Source of the DNA: Chitinophagaceae bacterium | GTDB taxonomy: Bacteria; Bacteroidota; Bacteroidia; Chitinophagales; Chitinophagaceae | Assembly: GCA_016786785.1 (NCBI GenBank) | Contig: JAEUVR010000386.1 | Location: forward strand, 1 to 64,000 | DNA length: 64,000 bases | Direction: 5' to 3' | In this document: positions 32,800 to 42,976 of the stretch, piece by piece | Numbering within the stretch: the stretch's first letter is position 1 | Layout of the letters: the number at the start of each line of letters is the position of its first letter | Translations under genes and position numbers: made by a program | The notes under the pieces: model-generated | Told to the model about the DNA's origin: nothing | Seen by the model: the letters and a program-made list of their open reading frames with translations, nothing else | Database searches by the model: none

Positions 32800-34005
32800 A
32801 TGACTGAAGAAAGAATTATTTATTTACTGGATCGACTGCGCAATAGCGAGCTTACCGACGAAGAGCGCAAGGAGTTGGTTACTTTATCAGAAAGCAATAG
32901 CGATGAATTGCTGCAGTTGATTTCGGATATCATGAAAAAGGAGTCTTTGTTCGCCGAGCCTGTCGATGAGGCGATCATGCAGGCGGGTATCGAGAAGGTC
33001 CTTGCAATTGACAAAACAACTGTAGCCGACGCCATGGATCCTGTATCTGTTCGTAAAAGGATTTGGCCTCTTGCGGGACGATCCTGGTTTAAGTATGCCG
33101 CGGCGGCGCTGATCGTTGTGGCTGCCGGCGTTTATTTATGGAAGGGCTCTTCGGGAGAACAAGTATCAGCGCCTGCGATAAGCGGGCATTTTGATATGAA
33201 CGTGGCTCCGGGCGGTAATAAGGCCATGATCACGTTGGCCGACGGTTCAACCATAATCCTGGATAGCGCGGCCAATGGGGAGCTGGCGCAGCAGGGAGGG
33301 GCGCAGATCGTGAAACAGGCAAACGGCCAGATCGCCTATGTTTATGCCGGCCGGCAACCCGATAAGATATATTATAATACCATGACTACGCCGCGCGGCG
33401 GTCAATACAGGTTGACGTTGCCCGATGGCACGCAGGTATGGTTAAATGCGGCTTCTTCCATTACCTATCCGACGGCGTTTGTAGAAGCTAAAAGAACCGT
33501 CTCCATAACAGGAGAAGTTTATTTTGAAGTGGCGAAAATGGAGGACAAACCTTTTCAGGCGGTCGTTAACGATATGACGGTGGAAGTACTTGGAACGCAT
33601 TTTAACATCAATTCCTATAAAGACGAAGCGTCCATGAACGCCACCCTGCTGGAAGGGTCGGTGCAGGTAATCAAAGGGAATGACAAAGTAATATTAAAAC
33701 CCGGCCAACAGTCCATTTCCCTTAATAACGGGCAGGGGTTAAAAGTTGTGAAGGCGAATATTGAACAGGTAATGGCATGGAAAAATGGCGTATTCCATTT
33801 TGAAAACAAAAATCTTAGAGAAGTGATGCGGGAGATTTCGCGCTGGTACGACCTGGACGTGCGTTATGAAGAGGGAACTCCTGATATTGAGTTTGGCGGT
33901 GAAATGGGCAGAGACCTGAATTTGTCGCAAGTGATCAAGGGATTGACAGTTTCAGGACTGCATTTCCGTATGGAAAATGAAAAGACCCTGGTGGTAACGC
34001 CTTAA
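32800..34005 (+). CDS. FecR-family sigma regulator 2
   Basis: The 401-residue protein has an N-terminal cytosolic region, one membrane helix (about 97-115, WFKYAAAALIVVAAGVYLW), the periplasmic FecR domain with TPRGGQYRLTLPDGTQVWLN and GEVYFEVAK, and a C-terminal DUF4974 part (VFHFENKNLREVMREISRWY). It is the partner of ECF sigma 2, 125 bp upstream. An in-frame TTG at 32758 was rejected in favour of the ATG. Confidence 0.95.
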   Translation: MTEERIIYLLDRLRNSELTDEERKELVTLSESNSDELLQLISDIMKKESLFAEPVDEAIMQAGIEKVLAIDKTTVADAMDPVSVRKRIWPLAGRSWFKYAAAALIVVAAGVYLWKGSSGEQVSAPAISGHFDMNVAPGGNKAMITLADGSTIILDSAANGELAQQGGAQIVKQANGQIAYVYAGRQPDKIYYNTMTTPRGGQYRLTLPDGTQVWLNAASSITYPTAFVEAKRTVSITGEVYFEVAKMEDKPFQAVVNDMTVEVLGTHFNINSYKDEASMNATLLEGSVQVIKGNDKVILKPGQQSISLNNGQGLKVVKANIEQVMAWKNGVFHFENKNLREVMREISRWYDLDVRYEEGTPDIEFGGEMGRDLNLSQVIKGLTVSGLHFRMENEKTLVVTP

Positions 34006-34066
34006 ACAAGTTGGGATGGTAATTTTTTCGCGCCGTTTATATAAAATCAAGATATACGAATGAAAA

Positions 34067-34229
34067 ACCGGAAGCGGTTCGAACGCTTCCGGTCAATATT
34101 CGGATTGATCTTTCAATAAAGTCCCGTAAGACTATTTTATTTATCAACCCAAAACTTCCGCCTTGTTTTCAATAGCTGCTATTTGAGGAACGGCTAAGAA
34201 AACGATAGCGGACGAGAAAAAACAAAGTT
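34067..34229 (+). promoter_or_regulatory. FecR-SusC intergenic leader with perfect hairpin, locus 2
   Basis: ACCGGAAGCG (34067-34076) pairs perfectly with CGCTTCCGGT (34084-34093) across a 7-nt loop. This is followed by a TTTATTTATCAACCCAAA stretch and, after about 70 extra bases, CAAAGTT immediately before the SusC start codon. The element aligns with those at 18592 and 61176; the 5' half is likely the fecR terminator and the rest the receptor leader. Confidence 0.72.
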
Positions 34230-37200
34230 ATGCAAATTACCGCTCTTTGTACGCGGTCGGCCTATGCCATTGGCAGGAGGCGCCGGTACATTACCAAAAC
34301 ACTGTTAGTTATGAAACTAACTTCCATTCTCCTGCTAATTGCTGTTTTGCATGTTTCCGCAAGATCTGTTTCCCAAACAGTAACATTTGTGGGGAGGGAA
34401 GCGTCGCTAAAGAAAGTCTTCGACGCAGTAAAAAAGCAAACAGGTTATTTAGTGTTCTACAATAAGGATCTGCTGGAAACGGCAAAGCCTGTTACTGTCA
34501 GCGCGCAGCATATGCCTTTGACCGCTTTCCTGGAAACGGCGCTGAAGGATCAGATGATGGACTATCTTATTGAGAACCGGACGATTTTTATCAGGAAAAA
34601 GGCGGCGCATGGCCTGTCTGTCAATGCCGATGGTCGTTCGCGGGAGGCGCCGCTTCCGCCGGTAACAGGCGTGGTTTATGGGCCGGACGGACAGCCATTG
34701 GCGGGCGTGAATATTGTGCTGAAAGGCGCCGGCACGGGCGTTGTGTCGGATGGAGATGGCAGGTTCTCCATCAATGTCCCAGCCAATGCTATTTTGGTGT
34801 TTTCTTATACTGGTTTTGAAACTGTGGAAATCCGCGTCAATGAGGGCGCCAGCCTTCAGGTAGAACTGAGGCAATCGGAGGGGAAGATAGATAGCGTTGT
34901 AGTCGTAGGTTATGGCACGCAGAAAAAGATCAACCTCACAGGGGCGGTGGACGTAATAGCTGGCGCCGCTTTGCAGAACCGGTCGGCGCCTACCTTATCG
35001 TTGTTGATGCAGGGGCTTTCTCCAAATCTGAATATCGAAATGAGCAACCGGGGCGGCGAGCCCGGGGCGTCCAGTTCCTGGAATATCAGGGGGTTTGGCT
35101 CCATCTCCGGTAATGCAAGCCCGCTTATTCTTATCGATGGCGTAGAAAGCGCTGTTGATGACCTGGATCCTGAATCGGTGCAAAGCGTATCCGTATTGAA
35201 AGATGCATCCGCCTCTGCTATTTATGGTTCACGCGCCCCTTTCGGGGTGGTATTGATTACCACCAAGGCGGGAACCCGCAGCAAAGGCGTAAAAATATCG
35301 TACAACCCTAATTTTTCATGGGCTTCTCCTTTGCGGCTGCCCGAGTTCCGCGACGCATATACCTGGGCGACTGTTTTTAATCAGGCGCAGGCCAATGAAG
35401 GGCTTGCCCCGGTATATCCCGATGAGCAGGTGGAAAGGATCAAAGGATATATGGCCGGCACATATAAAGATGAATATGATATCAACAATCCGCCAGGTAT
35501 TATCTGGAATGGAAGATGGCAGGGCAATGCAAATTACAACTGGCCGCGCCTGTTTTTTAAAAGAAACTCATTGTCCGTCAAGCATAATATCAACCTCGAA
35601 GGAGGCGATGAGAAGACGCAGTATTTTATTTCCGGCGGATATTATGATCAGGGCGGACTTTACAACTGGGGCAACGATTCCTACAAGCGGTATAACCTGA
35701 TGGCCAACCTGAGTTCAAGGGTCAACAACTGGCTGAGATTTAATTTCGGGACGCGGTTTGCTCAAACCATTACAGATTATCCGCTGGGTATTGTCGGGAC
35801 GCCGCGAAGCTATAATTTCCAGGCTATTTTCAATTTTGCGCCAATGACGCCATGGCACAATGCGGATGGCAGCGTCGCCAACCCCATTGTACGGTCCTTC
35901 CAGGCTAGCGGAAGAGATCAAACGACTACAAATGATCTTTGGCTGAAGCTTGGTACAGAGATTGAGCCGGTAAAGGGATGGAAAACAAATCTTGCCTATA
36001 ACTATAATATCGGCGCTGCCTCCAACTTCCAGAATCCGCATCCTGTTCCCGTGCAGATCCCTAACGGAGCGACCGGCAATATCGGCACATCCAGCGCCGG
36101 GGCCGTAGAGAATGAAGCGGGTAATAATTATTTCATATTTAACGCCGTTACTACCTATGAAAAAAACATAGGCGATCATTTCCTAAAGCTGATGGGCGGT
36201 TTTGAAGAAGAGCTGAACAATTACAGATCCCTTTACGGATCCAGGATGGGGCTGATCACGCAAGAGATTCCCGCTATCAGCGCCGCTACAGGCGCAAGTA
36301 CGCTGCACGACACCAGGGGGCATTGGTCTACCGAAGCATTTTTCGGTCGCCTGAATTATAGTTTTAATGACAAGTATTTGTTGGAATTCAGCGGACGTTA
36401 TAATGGCTCATCCCGGTTCGCAAAAGATTCCCGGTGGGGATTTTTTCCGTCGGCATCAGCGGGATACAATATCTCAAAAGAAAATTTCTGGTCGCCGCTC
36501 AGCGATTATGTCGGCGATTTAAAAATACGCGGTTCCTATGGCTCCCTGGGCAACCAGAATGTAAACAATTACCTATATGTTTCGACTATTCCCGTAGGCA
36601 GCAACTTCCCTTATGTGATCGGGAATGAAAGACCGATCTATGCGAACCCGCCTGAGATCCTCAGCAGTAGCCTGACATGGGAAACCGTGACAACGCTTGA
36701 TTTTGGAATCGATGCAAGCTTTCTAAGAGAACGCCTGATGCTTACGTTCGATTGGTACAATAGAAAAACGACCAATATGTTCGGGCCCGCGCAGGACCTG
36801 CCGGCGGTATTGGGGGCTTCTACTCCTTCTGAAAATAATGCCGAACTGTCGACCAAAGGCTTCGAGCTTTCGCTGGACTGGAAAGACAAAATCACGAGCG
36901 ATCTGCATTATAATATCAGGGTAACGTTAAGCGATAATCGCTCAACTATCCTGAAATATAAAAATGATAATAAGATCATTGACGACTGGTACGATGGCAA
37001 ACAGTATGGAGAAATTTGGGGTTTTGAAACGGATGGCCTGATCCAGAAGGCAGGCGAGCCGATGCCTGATCAATCGAAATATTACAGCGTATGGGGCCCT
37101 GGCGATATAAAATATAAGGATCTTAATGGAGACGGCATATTAAATGACGGCAACAGGATGCTATCTGATCATGGAGACCTGAGAATAATCGGAAATATAT

Positions 37201-37766
37201 CGCCCCGTTATGCCTTTGGATTTTCTGCCGGTCTGAGCTGGAAATCGCTTTCCTTTAGCATGTTCTGGCAGGGGATCCTTAAACGGGATTATTTGCCAGA
37301 CTCTTATGCCAGCGTATTCTGGGGCGTTGCCACCGGAGGTTCCCCGGGTTCTGAGTCCTCTATTAATAAGGGCAGCCCTTCGCTCGACTACTGGCGGCCT
37401 GCCGATGAAACTAATTTCCTTGGCCCTAATACAGACGCTTATTTCCCCAAACCTTATTTTGATTATGACCAGTTTATGAAAAACCACCAGGATCAGTCGC
37501 GGTATGTATTGAATGCAGGGTACGCCCGCCTAAAAAATATAATGCTCAATTATACGATCCCGGTAAGATGGTCGAAAAAGGTATTTATGAAAACGGCCAG
37601 GATCTATGTTTCCGGGGAAAACCTGATCACCATCACTCAACTTCCCGAGGTCCTGGACCCGGAAACCGTATATGCCTCCGATCGCAGACTGGGCGGAAGG
37701 GAGTCGACCAGCTTTGTATATCCTGTTTCAAAACGGTATTCCTGCGGCCTAAATATTAGCTTTTAA
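34230..37766 (+). CDS. SusC/RagA-family TonB-dependent outer-membrane receptor 2 (with STN domain)
   Basis: The 1178-residue protein has an extended start followed by a signal peptide around MKLTSILLLIAVLHVSA (from residue 28), an STN domain (about 57-123), a carboxypeptidase-like domain (GVVYGPDGQPLAGVNIVLKG), VVVVGYG TonB-box-like segment, plug and barrel ending YSCGLNISF. It is the receptor of locus 2 and should signal through FecR 2. The pair SusC 2/SusD 2 probably imports the substrate of the heme-protein/ceramidase genes downstream. Confidence 0.96.
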   Translation: MQITALCTRSAYAIGRRRRYITKTLLVMKLTSILLLIAVLHVSARSVSQTVTFVGREASLKKVFDAVKKQTGYLVFYNKDLLETAKPVTVSAQHMPLTAFLETALKDQMMDYLIENRTIFIRKKAAHGLSVNADGRSREAPLPPVTGVVYGPDGQPLAGVNIVLKGAGTGVVSDGDGRFSINVPANAILVFSYTGFETVEIRVNEGASLQVELRQSEGKIDSVVVVGYGTQKKINLTGAVDVIAGAALQNRSAPTLSLLMQGLSPNLNIEMSNRGGEPGASSSWNIRGFGSISGNASPLILIDGVESAVDDLDPESVQSVSVLKDASASAIYGSRAPFGVVLITTKAGTRSKGVKISYNPNFSWASPLRLPEFRDAYTWATVFNQAQANEGLAPVYPDEQVERIKGYMAGTYKDEYDINNPPGIIWNGRWQGNANYNWPRLFFKRNSLSVKHNINLEGGDEKTQYFISGGYYDQGGLYNWGNDSYKRYNLMANLSSRVNNWLRFNFGTRFAQTITDYPLGIVGTPRSYNFQAIFNFAPMTPWHNADGSVANPIVRSFQASGRDQTTTNDLWLKLGTEIEPVKGWKTNLAYNYNIGAASNFQNPHPVPVQIPNGATGNIGTSSAGAVENEAGNNYFIFNAVTTYEKNIGDHFLKLMGGFEEELNNYRSLYGSRMGLITQEIPAISAATGASTLHDTRGHWSTEAFFGRLNYSFNDKYLLEFSGRYNGSSRFAKDSRWGFFPSASAGYNISKENFWSPLSDYVGDLKIRGSYGSLGNQNVNNYLYVSTIPVGSNFPYVIGNERPIYANPPEILSSSLTWETVTTLDFGIDASFLRERLMLTFDWYNRKTTNMFGPAQDLPAVLGASTPSENNAELSTKGFELSLDWKDKITSDLHYNIRVTLSDNRSTILKYKNDNKIIDDWYDGKQYGEIWGFETDGLIQKAGEPMPDQSKYYSVWGPGDIKYKDLNGDGILNDGNRMLSDHGDLRIIGNISPRYAFGFSAGLSWKSLSFSMFWQGILKRDYLPDSYASVFWGVATGGSPGSESSINKGSPSLDYWRPADETNFLGPNTDAYFPKPYFDYDQFMKNHQDQSRYVLNAGYARLKNIMLNYTIPVRWSKKVFMKTARIYVSGENLITITQLPEVLDPETVYASDRRLGGRESTSFVYPVSKRYSCGLNISF

Positions 37767-37777
37767 ATTTTGCAATT

Positions 37778-39520
37778 ATGAAATATTCAAACTATCTATA
37801 TCGTTCCGTTTCATTCATCCTGCTGCTCTCTTTTTCGATAGCCTGCAAAAAAAACTTACTGGATAAATTGCCGCAGGACCAGGTTTCCTCCGAGATATTT
37901 TTCCTGCATACCAACGACCTGAAGATTTATATGAACCAGTTCTATAGCGACGCTATCTTTCCTGTATTGTGGGGAATCATTCTGGATAATCCTTATCCTG
38001 GCGGAGCGGATGATTTTAATAGCGACAACCAGATATCCAGCAATGCGGCGGATGACAGGCTGAAAGGGACCCGCACTGTTTATTCGGCTCCGAGCCTTGG
38101 CGGATGGGATTATACGAATATCCGCGCCATTAATTATTTTTTTGATAACTATCGCAAATGCGAGGATGATTTTAACGCTTATAAACAATACGTCGGCGAA
38201 GCGCATTTTTTCAGGGCCTGGCTTTATTTCAGGCTGCTGCAGCAGTTTGGCAATGTTCCGTACATCAGCGTCGTGCTCGGTACGGACTCGCCTGAATTAT
38301 ACGGGCCGCAAACTGCGCGGAACATTGTGGCGGATAATATTCTCGCCGATCTTGATTCGGCCGCTACGTATCTACCCGAAGAAAAAACAGAAGGCGGAAC
38401 GAGACTGGACAAATGGTCGGCGCTGTTGTTGCTGACAAGAGTAGCGCTTTATGAAGGCGCCTGGGAAAAATATCATAATGGAGACGCTTTCGGAGCAAGC
38501 GCTGCTGATCCTGATAAATATTTCAACCAGGTTGTTACTGCCGCTACGGAGATGATGAACTCCGGTAAGCTGGCGCTTTACAATACGGGCAATCCTGCAA
38601 CCGATTATTACGATCTTTTTAAAATGCGCGATTATTCAGATTCTAAAGAAGCGCTGTTATGGAAAAAATTTTCCGTGGCGCTCGATATTACCAATAACAG
38701 GAATTATAGGCTGGAATATCCTTTCGGTAGATCGCTGACCAAAGGGTTGGCAGACGCTTATCTCTGCACTGATGGAAAGCCAATTGCAGTAAGCCCGTTA
38801 TTCGGGGGATTCAATACCCTTTCCGATGAAATGAAAAACAGGGATCCGCGTTTTTACCAGACGATTTTTACGCCCAGCGCCGCCTGGAAGATAACGAATA
38901 TGACGGAGCCATGGCAAGACGCTTATGTCAAGCTGAATTCGTCTTCCGAGTTTTATGCGCCTACAGGATATGTTCTCCGAAAGACCTATGACCCCGATAT
39001 GAACAATCATAGCTTGAATTATGAGGAGACCCCCGCTATACATTTCCGGTATGCAGAAGCGCTGCTGAATTTCGCCGAAGCCAAAGCAGAGTTAGGAACG
39101 ATCACGCAGGCCGATCTTGATCGTTCAATCGGGTTATTGCGAGCGAGAGCAGGAATGCCTGCGTTGAATATGGCTGCTATTGCAACCGATCCTAATTGGG
39201 AGTTTCCGGGCCTGTCCCCATTGTTGAATGAAATTCGCAGGGAAAGGAGGGTCGAGCTTGCCACCGAGGGTTTCCGGTGGCCGGATATAGCGAGATGGGC
39301 TGCCGCTGACGAATTAATTATTGGCAAAAGGCCGAAGGGTTTTAAGGGAGCGCAGATCGCATCTGCATTTTTTCCTGTAGACGCCAATGGCTTTCTGGAT
39401 CCCTTCAGGGACGCGCTCCCCGCAGGTTACGGTTTCAACCCGGCGCGGGACTACCTGGATCCAATCCCGCCAAACGAAATCATTTTAAATCCAAAACTGG
39501 TTCAGAATCCGGGTTGGTAG
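37778..39520 (+). CDS. SusD/RagB-family nutrient-binding lipoprotein 2
   Basis: The 580-residue surface lipoprotein has a signal ending SFSIAC and continues KKNLLDKLPQDQVSSEIFF, the SusD N-terminal motif. TPR-like helices include FRAWLYFRLLQQFGNVPY and FRYAEALLNFAEAKAELG; the C-terminal IRRERRVELATEGFRWPDIA and PIPPNEIILNPKLVQNPGW close the family signature. Lies 11 bp behind SusC 2, exactly as in locus 1. Confidence 0.96.
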   Translation: MKYSNYLYRSVSFILLLSFSIACKKNLLDKLPQDQVSSEIFFLHTNDLKIYMNQFYSDAIFPVLWGIILDNPYPGGADDFNSDNQISSNAADDRLKGTRTVYSAPSLGGWDYTNIRAINYFFDNYRKCEDDFNAYKQYVGEAHFFRAWLYFRLLQQFGNVPYISVVLGTDSPELYGPQTARNIVADNILADLDSAATYLPEEKTEGGTRLDKWSALLLLTRVALYEGAWEKYHNGDAFGASAADPDKYFNQVVTAATEMMNSGKLALYNTGNPATDYYDLFKMRDYSDSKEALLWKKFSVALDITNNRNYRLEYPFGRSLTKGLADAYLCTDGKPIAVSPLFGGFNTLSDEMKNRDPRFYQTIFTPSAAWKITNMTEPWQDAYVKLNSSSEFYAPTGYVLRKTYDPDMNNHSLNYEETPAIHFRYAEALLNFAEAKAELGTITQADLDRSIGLLRARAGMPALNMAAIATDPNWEFPGLSPLLNEIRRERRVELATEGFRWPDIARWAAADELIIGKRPKGFKGAQIASAFFPVDANGFLDPFRDALPAGYGFNPARDYLDPIPPNEIILNPKLVQNPGW

Positions 39521-39587
39521 AGAGGTTGGAAATAATTTTATATCTCTAAAAGCTGATCTTTCATAGTATTCGCATGCTTATTATTTG

Positions 39588-39640
39588 AAATTTGGTACTT
39601 TAACGGTAAATATCCATACCAACGTTCAATTGCCTGCATT
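39588..39640 (+). promoter_or_regulatory. upstream element shared with the ceramidase 1 gene
   Basis: This 53-base segment matches 42924-42976, directly before the ceramidase 1 start, at 42 of 53 positions without gaps. Conserved cores are AAATTTG, TTTAACG, TAAATA and TCAATTG. Because it is non-coding in both places, a common promoter or leader is likely. Between it and the heme protein gene lies a short ATG-led frame of 14 codons at 39653. Confidence 0.6.
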
Positions 39641-39773
39641 CTCCGGGAATATGAATTCCTCGATTACCGTCGATGCATTGCATGAACTATTTTGATTGTT
39701 AAAGCGCCGGCGGTCGACGAAGTATTGCATCAGGAAATGCATTACCGGTATGGCCGGATTGAAAATGATAAGC

Positions 39774-42700
39774 ATGAAAAAACGGATGAATACTTTTTTT
39801 CCCAGCGCCGCATCTGTTTTATTGATGGCGGCGCTGGTTTGCTGTAAGGATACGGGTAGCCCTGTCAACGCAAGAATGGAAGACGTGGCCGGCAGCGAGG
39901 AAGCGCTCAATTTTATGAGGACATTTGACGGGAGAGGGCTGCTCACCGATAGTTCCAGGCCTATGCAACCCCTCGACGCGCTTGCTAAGTTCCGGCATCC
40001 CGACGACCTGGCGCTGGATCTTGTTCTATCGGAACCTAAGATCACCCAACCTGTTTACATCAATTTCGATCATCGCGGCCGGCTATGGGTGGTTCAATAT
40101 AACCAGTATCCTTATCCTAAGGGAATAAAGGTGATGAACATGGATCAACACATGCGCGCGGAATATGATAAGGTTCCCTTACCTCCTCCCGAAGGGACAA
40201 AGGGAGCCGACAAGATCAGCTTTTTTGAAGATACGGACGGCGATGGAAAATTCGATAAGGCCGTCGATGCGATAACCGGACTAAATATCGCTACCAGCGT
40301 GGAATGGGGCCGGGGAAAGATATGGGTATTGGATCCGCCTTACCTGTTGGCGTATCCCGACCCCAATCAGGACGGCATCCCCGATGGCGACCCGGTTGTT
40401 CATCTGAAAGGATTTGGCATCGAAGACACGCATGCAGTAGCCAACAACCTTCGCTGGGGGCCCGACGGATGGTTGTACGGCGCGCAGGGCAGCACCTGCA
40501 CAGCCGATGTGAGTTCTGCTGTTTCGCATAATATCCGCTTTAACGGACAGGCTATCTGGAGATACCATCCTGAGACGCAGATCTTTGAGATCTATGCGGA
40601 AGGAGGGGGAAATACTTTTGATGTTGAAATAGACGATAAGGGCCGTATCTATTCCGGCGACAATGGCTCCAGTCATGGACGATATTATAAACAGGGAGCC
40701 TATCATGTAAGGAACCTGGGCAAGCACGGCGCTTTTACCAATCCGTATGCTTTTGGTTATTTACCGGATATGCAGCATGTGGGCGATACCCGGAGGTTTA
40801 CGCATGCCTTTATCCGGTATGGCGAACAAAATCTTCCGGAAAACTACCGCGACAAGATGATCGCTATTAACCCCCTGCAGCGCTTTGTGCAGCTTAGCGG
40901 CTTCGAGCCCAAGGGGTCCAGCTTCAAAAATGTCGACGAAGGATATATTCTTCAAACCGATGATCGTTGGTTTAGGCCGGTAGATATCGCGGCCGGGCCG
41001 GATGGCGGCGTGTATATTGCCGACTGGTACGATAGCCGTTTATCGCATGTTGATCCCCGTGATACATGGAGCAAGTCTACCGGCCGTATTTATCGGTTAT
41101 ATAATAGGAATAAAAAAGAGCCCGCTCCTAAATTGGATATTTCCGCCTCTACAAATGAAGCGCTTGTGCAATTGCTTTCGCACAAAAGCAGGTGGTTCAG
41201 GCGGCAGGCGCTGCAGCAATTGGGCAATAGAAAAGATTTCTCCGTTATACCCCTGCTTACCCCTTTGCTTGAGAGCGGCAATGTTCAGACTGCATTGGAA
41301 GCGCTATGGGCCATTCATCTCTGCGGCGGCTTTAATGATACGATCGCTATGATGGCGCTATCGCATCAGGACCCCTATGTTCGCATGTGGGCAGTGAGAC
41401 TGCTGGGCGACAACAATAGCGTTTCTCCGTCTATATCTGCCGCGCTTTCAACGCTGGCCCTCTCTGAACCTCATCCTGAGGTAAGAAGTCAGCTTGCGGC
41501 AACGGCTAAACGCTTACCTGCCCAACAGGCGCTGCCTGTTATTAGAAACCTGTTAAAAGGACATGACGACGCCGATGATCCGGATATTCCCCTGCAGATA
41601 TGGTGGGCGCTCGAATCAAAATCGGTATCGGACAGGGAAGGGACGCTAACATTGTTCGCGGACAGGGATATATGGAATAAGCCTATCGTATTAAATACTA
41701 TCCTGGGTCGGTTGATGCAACGATATGCTATAGAGGGCGGCGCTCAGGATTTTACCGCCTGCGCCAGGTTGATAAAGATGGCGCCCTCGGCTAAGCAGGG
41801 TAAACTGTTGGTAGAGGGACTGCAGGAAGGCCTCCGGGGAAAAAGCATTGACGAACTGCCCGCGGATTTATCGGCGGCGTTAAAACCTTTCCAGGCGGGC
41901 GCGGGCGGAGGATCGCTGACGCTCGCATTGCGCCAGGGACAGCGCAAAGCCATAGAGAAAGCGCTGGCGATCATTGGCGATGATCGAGCGGAGACCGGGG
42001 AAAGGCTGGCGTATATCCGCGTGATGGGAGAGGTCAATGAACCGGGATCGATTCCTGTCCTGCTGAAAATAATAGAGAGCGGACAGTCTTCCAATGCCAT
42101 TAAACAGGCGGCTTTAGCGGCTTTGCCGCGTTATGACGATCCAAAGATCGGCGAGCGAACAGTAAAAGCGTATCCTGATAAGCTTAGATCAGATCTTTTG
42201 GTGCGGAATGCTTCCCTGTTATTGCTGGCCAGCAGGCTCTCCTGGGCAAATCAGCTGTTGGATGCCATTGATAGGAAGAAACAGGCTGGCGAAAAATTTG
42301 TTGCGCATACCATCGATAAATCAGACCTGCCGCCCCAGATCGTTAACCAGCTGATCCTTTTAAACGATCCGAAAATAACGGAAACAGCCAACCGATTATG
42401 GCCGGAAATAAGACCGGCGTCTTCAGCGGATAAGACCCGACGTATCGGGCAGGCTTCTTCCGCCCTGAGATCGGGAAGCGGAGACCTGTTAAAAGGAAAA
42501 TTGATATTTAGCAGCCTTTGCGGAAGCTGTCACCGGCTTTTTGGCGAAGGCGGCGCCATCGGCCCCGATCTCACTGGTTACGACCGAACCAATATAAGCG
42601 ACCTGCTGAATCATATTATCGACCCGGGAGCGTATATAAGAGAAGGTTATGCCGCTTATCATGTCAAGACATCAGATAACAGGAGCTTATTAGGAACCAT

Positions 42701-42890
42701 TAAGGAACGCAGCGGATCGACCGTAGTGATCCAGCCGTTCAATGGCGAACAGATCGCGCTTTCTGTAGACCAGGTAACGAGCATGGACCCGCAAAAAACA
42801 TCTATTATGCCTGAACGATTGTTGGATGGCTTATCTGATCAGCAGATCAGGGATATGGTCGCTTATATCATGAAAAACAGCGCCGACTGA
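39774..42890 (+). CDS. PVC-type propeller/HEAT/cytochrome c lipoprotein 1 (TIGR02604 + TIGR02603-like)
   Basis: The 1038-residue protein has a lipoprotein-like signal ending AALVCC. Its N-terminal domain (about 60-450) is a dehydrogenase-like propeller with LVLSEPKITQPVYINFDHRG, EDTDGDGKFDKAVD and DRWFRPVDIAAGPDGGVYIA. HEAT-like repeats follow (about 470-870), then a C-terminal cytochrome c domain with CGSCH (heme Cys916, Cys919, His920), GPDLTGY and the probable distal-Met segment SIMPERLLDG. It is expected to oxidise an external substrate, perhaps a sugar, and pass electrons to heme. Starts at 39750 or 39765 are also in frame; 39774 gives the best signal. Confidence 0.88.
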   Translation: MKKRMNTFFPSAASVLLMAALVCCKDTGSPVNARMEDVAGSEEALNFMRTFDGRGLLTDSSRPMQPLDALAKFRHPDDLALDLVLSEPKITQPVYINFDHRGRLWVVQYNQYPYPKGIKVMNMDQHMRAEYDKVPLPPPEGTKGADKISFFEDTDGDGKFDKAVDAITGLNIATSVEWGRGKIWVLDPPYLLAYPDPNQDGIPDGDPVVHLKGFGIEDTHAVANNLRWGPDGWLYGAQGSTCTADVSSAVSHNIRFNGQAIWRYHPETQIFEIYAEGGGNTFDVEIDDKGRIYSGDNGSSHGRYYKQGAYHVRNLGKHGAFTNPYAFGYLPDMQHVGDTRRFTHAFIRYGEQNLPENYRDKMIAINPLQRFVQLSGFEPKGSSFKNVDEGYILQTDDRWFRPVDIAAGPDGGVYIADWYDSRLSHVDPRDTWSKSTGRIYRLYNRNKKEPAPKLDISASTNEALVQLLSHKSRWFRRQALQQLGNRKDFSVIPLLTPLLESGNVQTALEALWAIHLCGGFNDTIAMMALSHQDPYVRMWAVRLLGDNNSVSPSISAALSTLALSEPHPEVRSQLAATAKRLPAQQALPVIRNLLKGHDDADDPDIPLQIWWALESKSVSDREGTLTLFADRDIWNKPIVLNTILGRLMQRYAIEGGAQDFTACARLIKMAPSAKQGKLLVEGLQEGLRGKSIDELPADLSAALKPFQAGAGGGSLTLALRQGQRKAIEKALAIIGDDRAETGERLAYIRVMGEVNEPGSIPVLLKIIESGQSSNAIKQAALAALPRYDDPKIGERTVKAYPDKLRSDLLVRNASLLLLASRLSWANQLLDAIDRKKQAGEKFVAHTIDKSDLPPQIVNQLILLNDPKITETANRLWPEIRPASSADKTRRIGQASSALRSGSGDLLKGKLIFSSLCGSCHRLFGEGGAIGPDLTGYDRTNISDLLNHIIDPGAYIREGYAAYHVKTSDNRSLLGTIKERSGSTVVIQPFNGEQIALSVDQVTSMDPQKTSIMPERLLDGLSDQQIRDMVAYIMKNSAD

Positions 42891-42923
42891 TCATTCCGAT
42901 AACGTTCCCATACTTATTGCGTA

Positions 42924-42976
42924 AAATTTGCTATTTTAACGTTAAATAGCAACGCTAACGATCAATTGCTTGTATT
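42924..42976 (+). promoter_or_regulatory. upstream element of ceramidase 1 with imperfect palindrome
   Basis: This is the second copy of the 53-base element at 39588-39640. Here it contains an almost perfect palindrome, GCTATTTTAACGTTAAATAGC (one base offset), centred on TAACGTTA. It ends at the ATG of the ceramidase 1 gene, so it may combine an operator with the leader. Confidence 0.55.
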
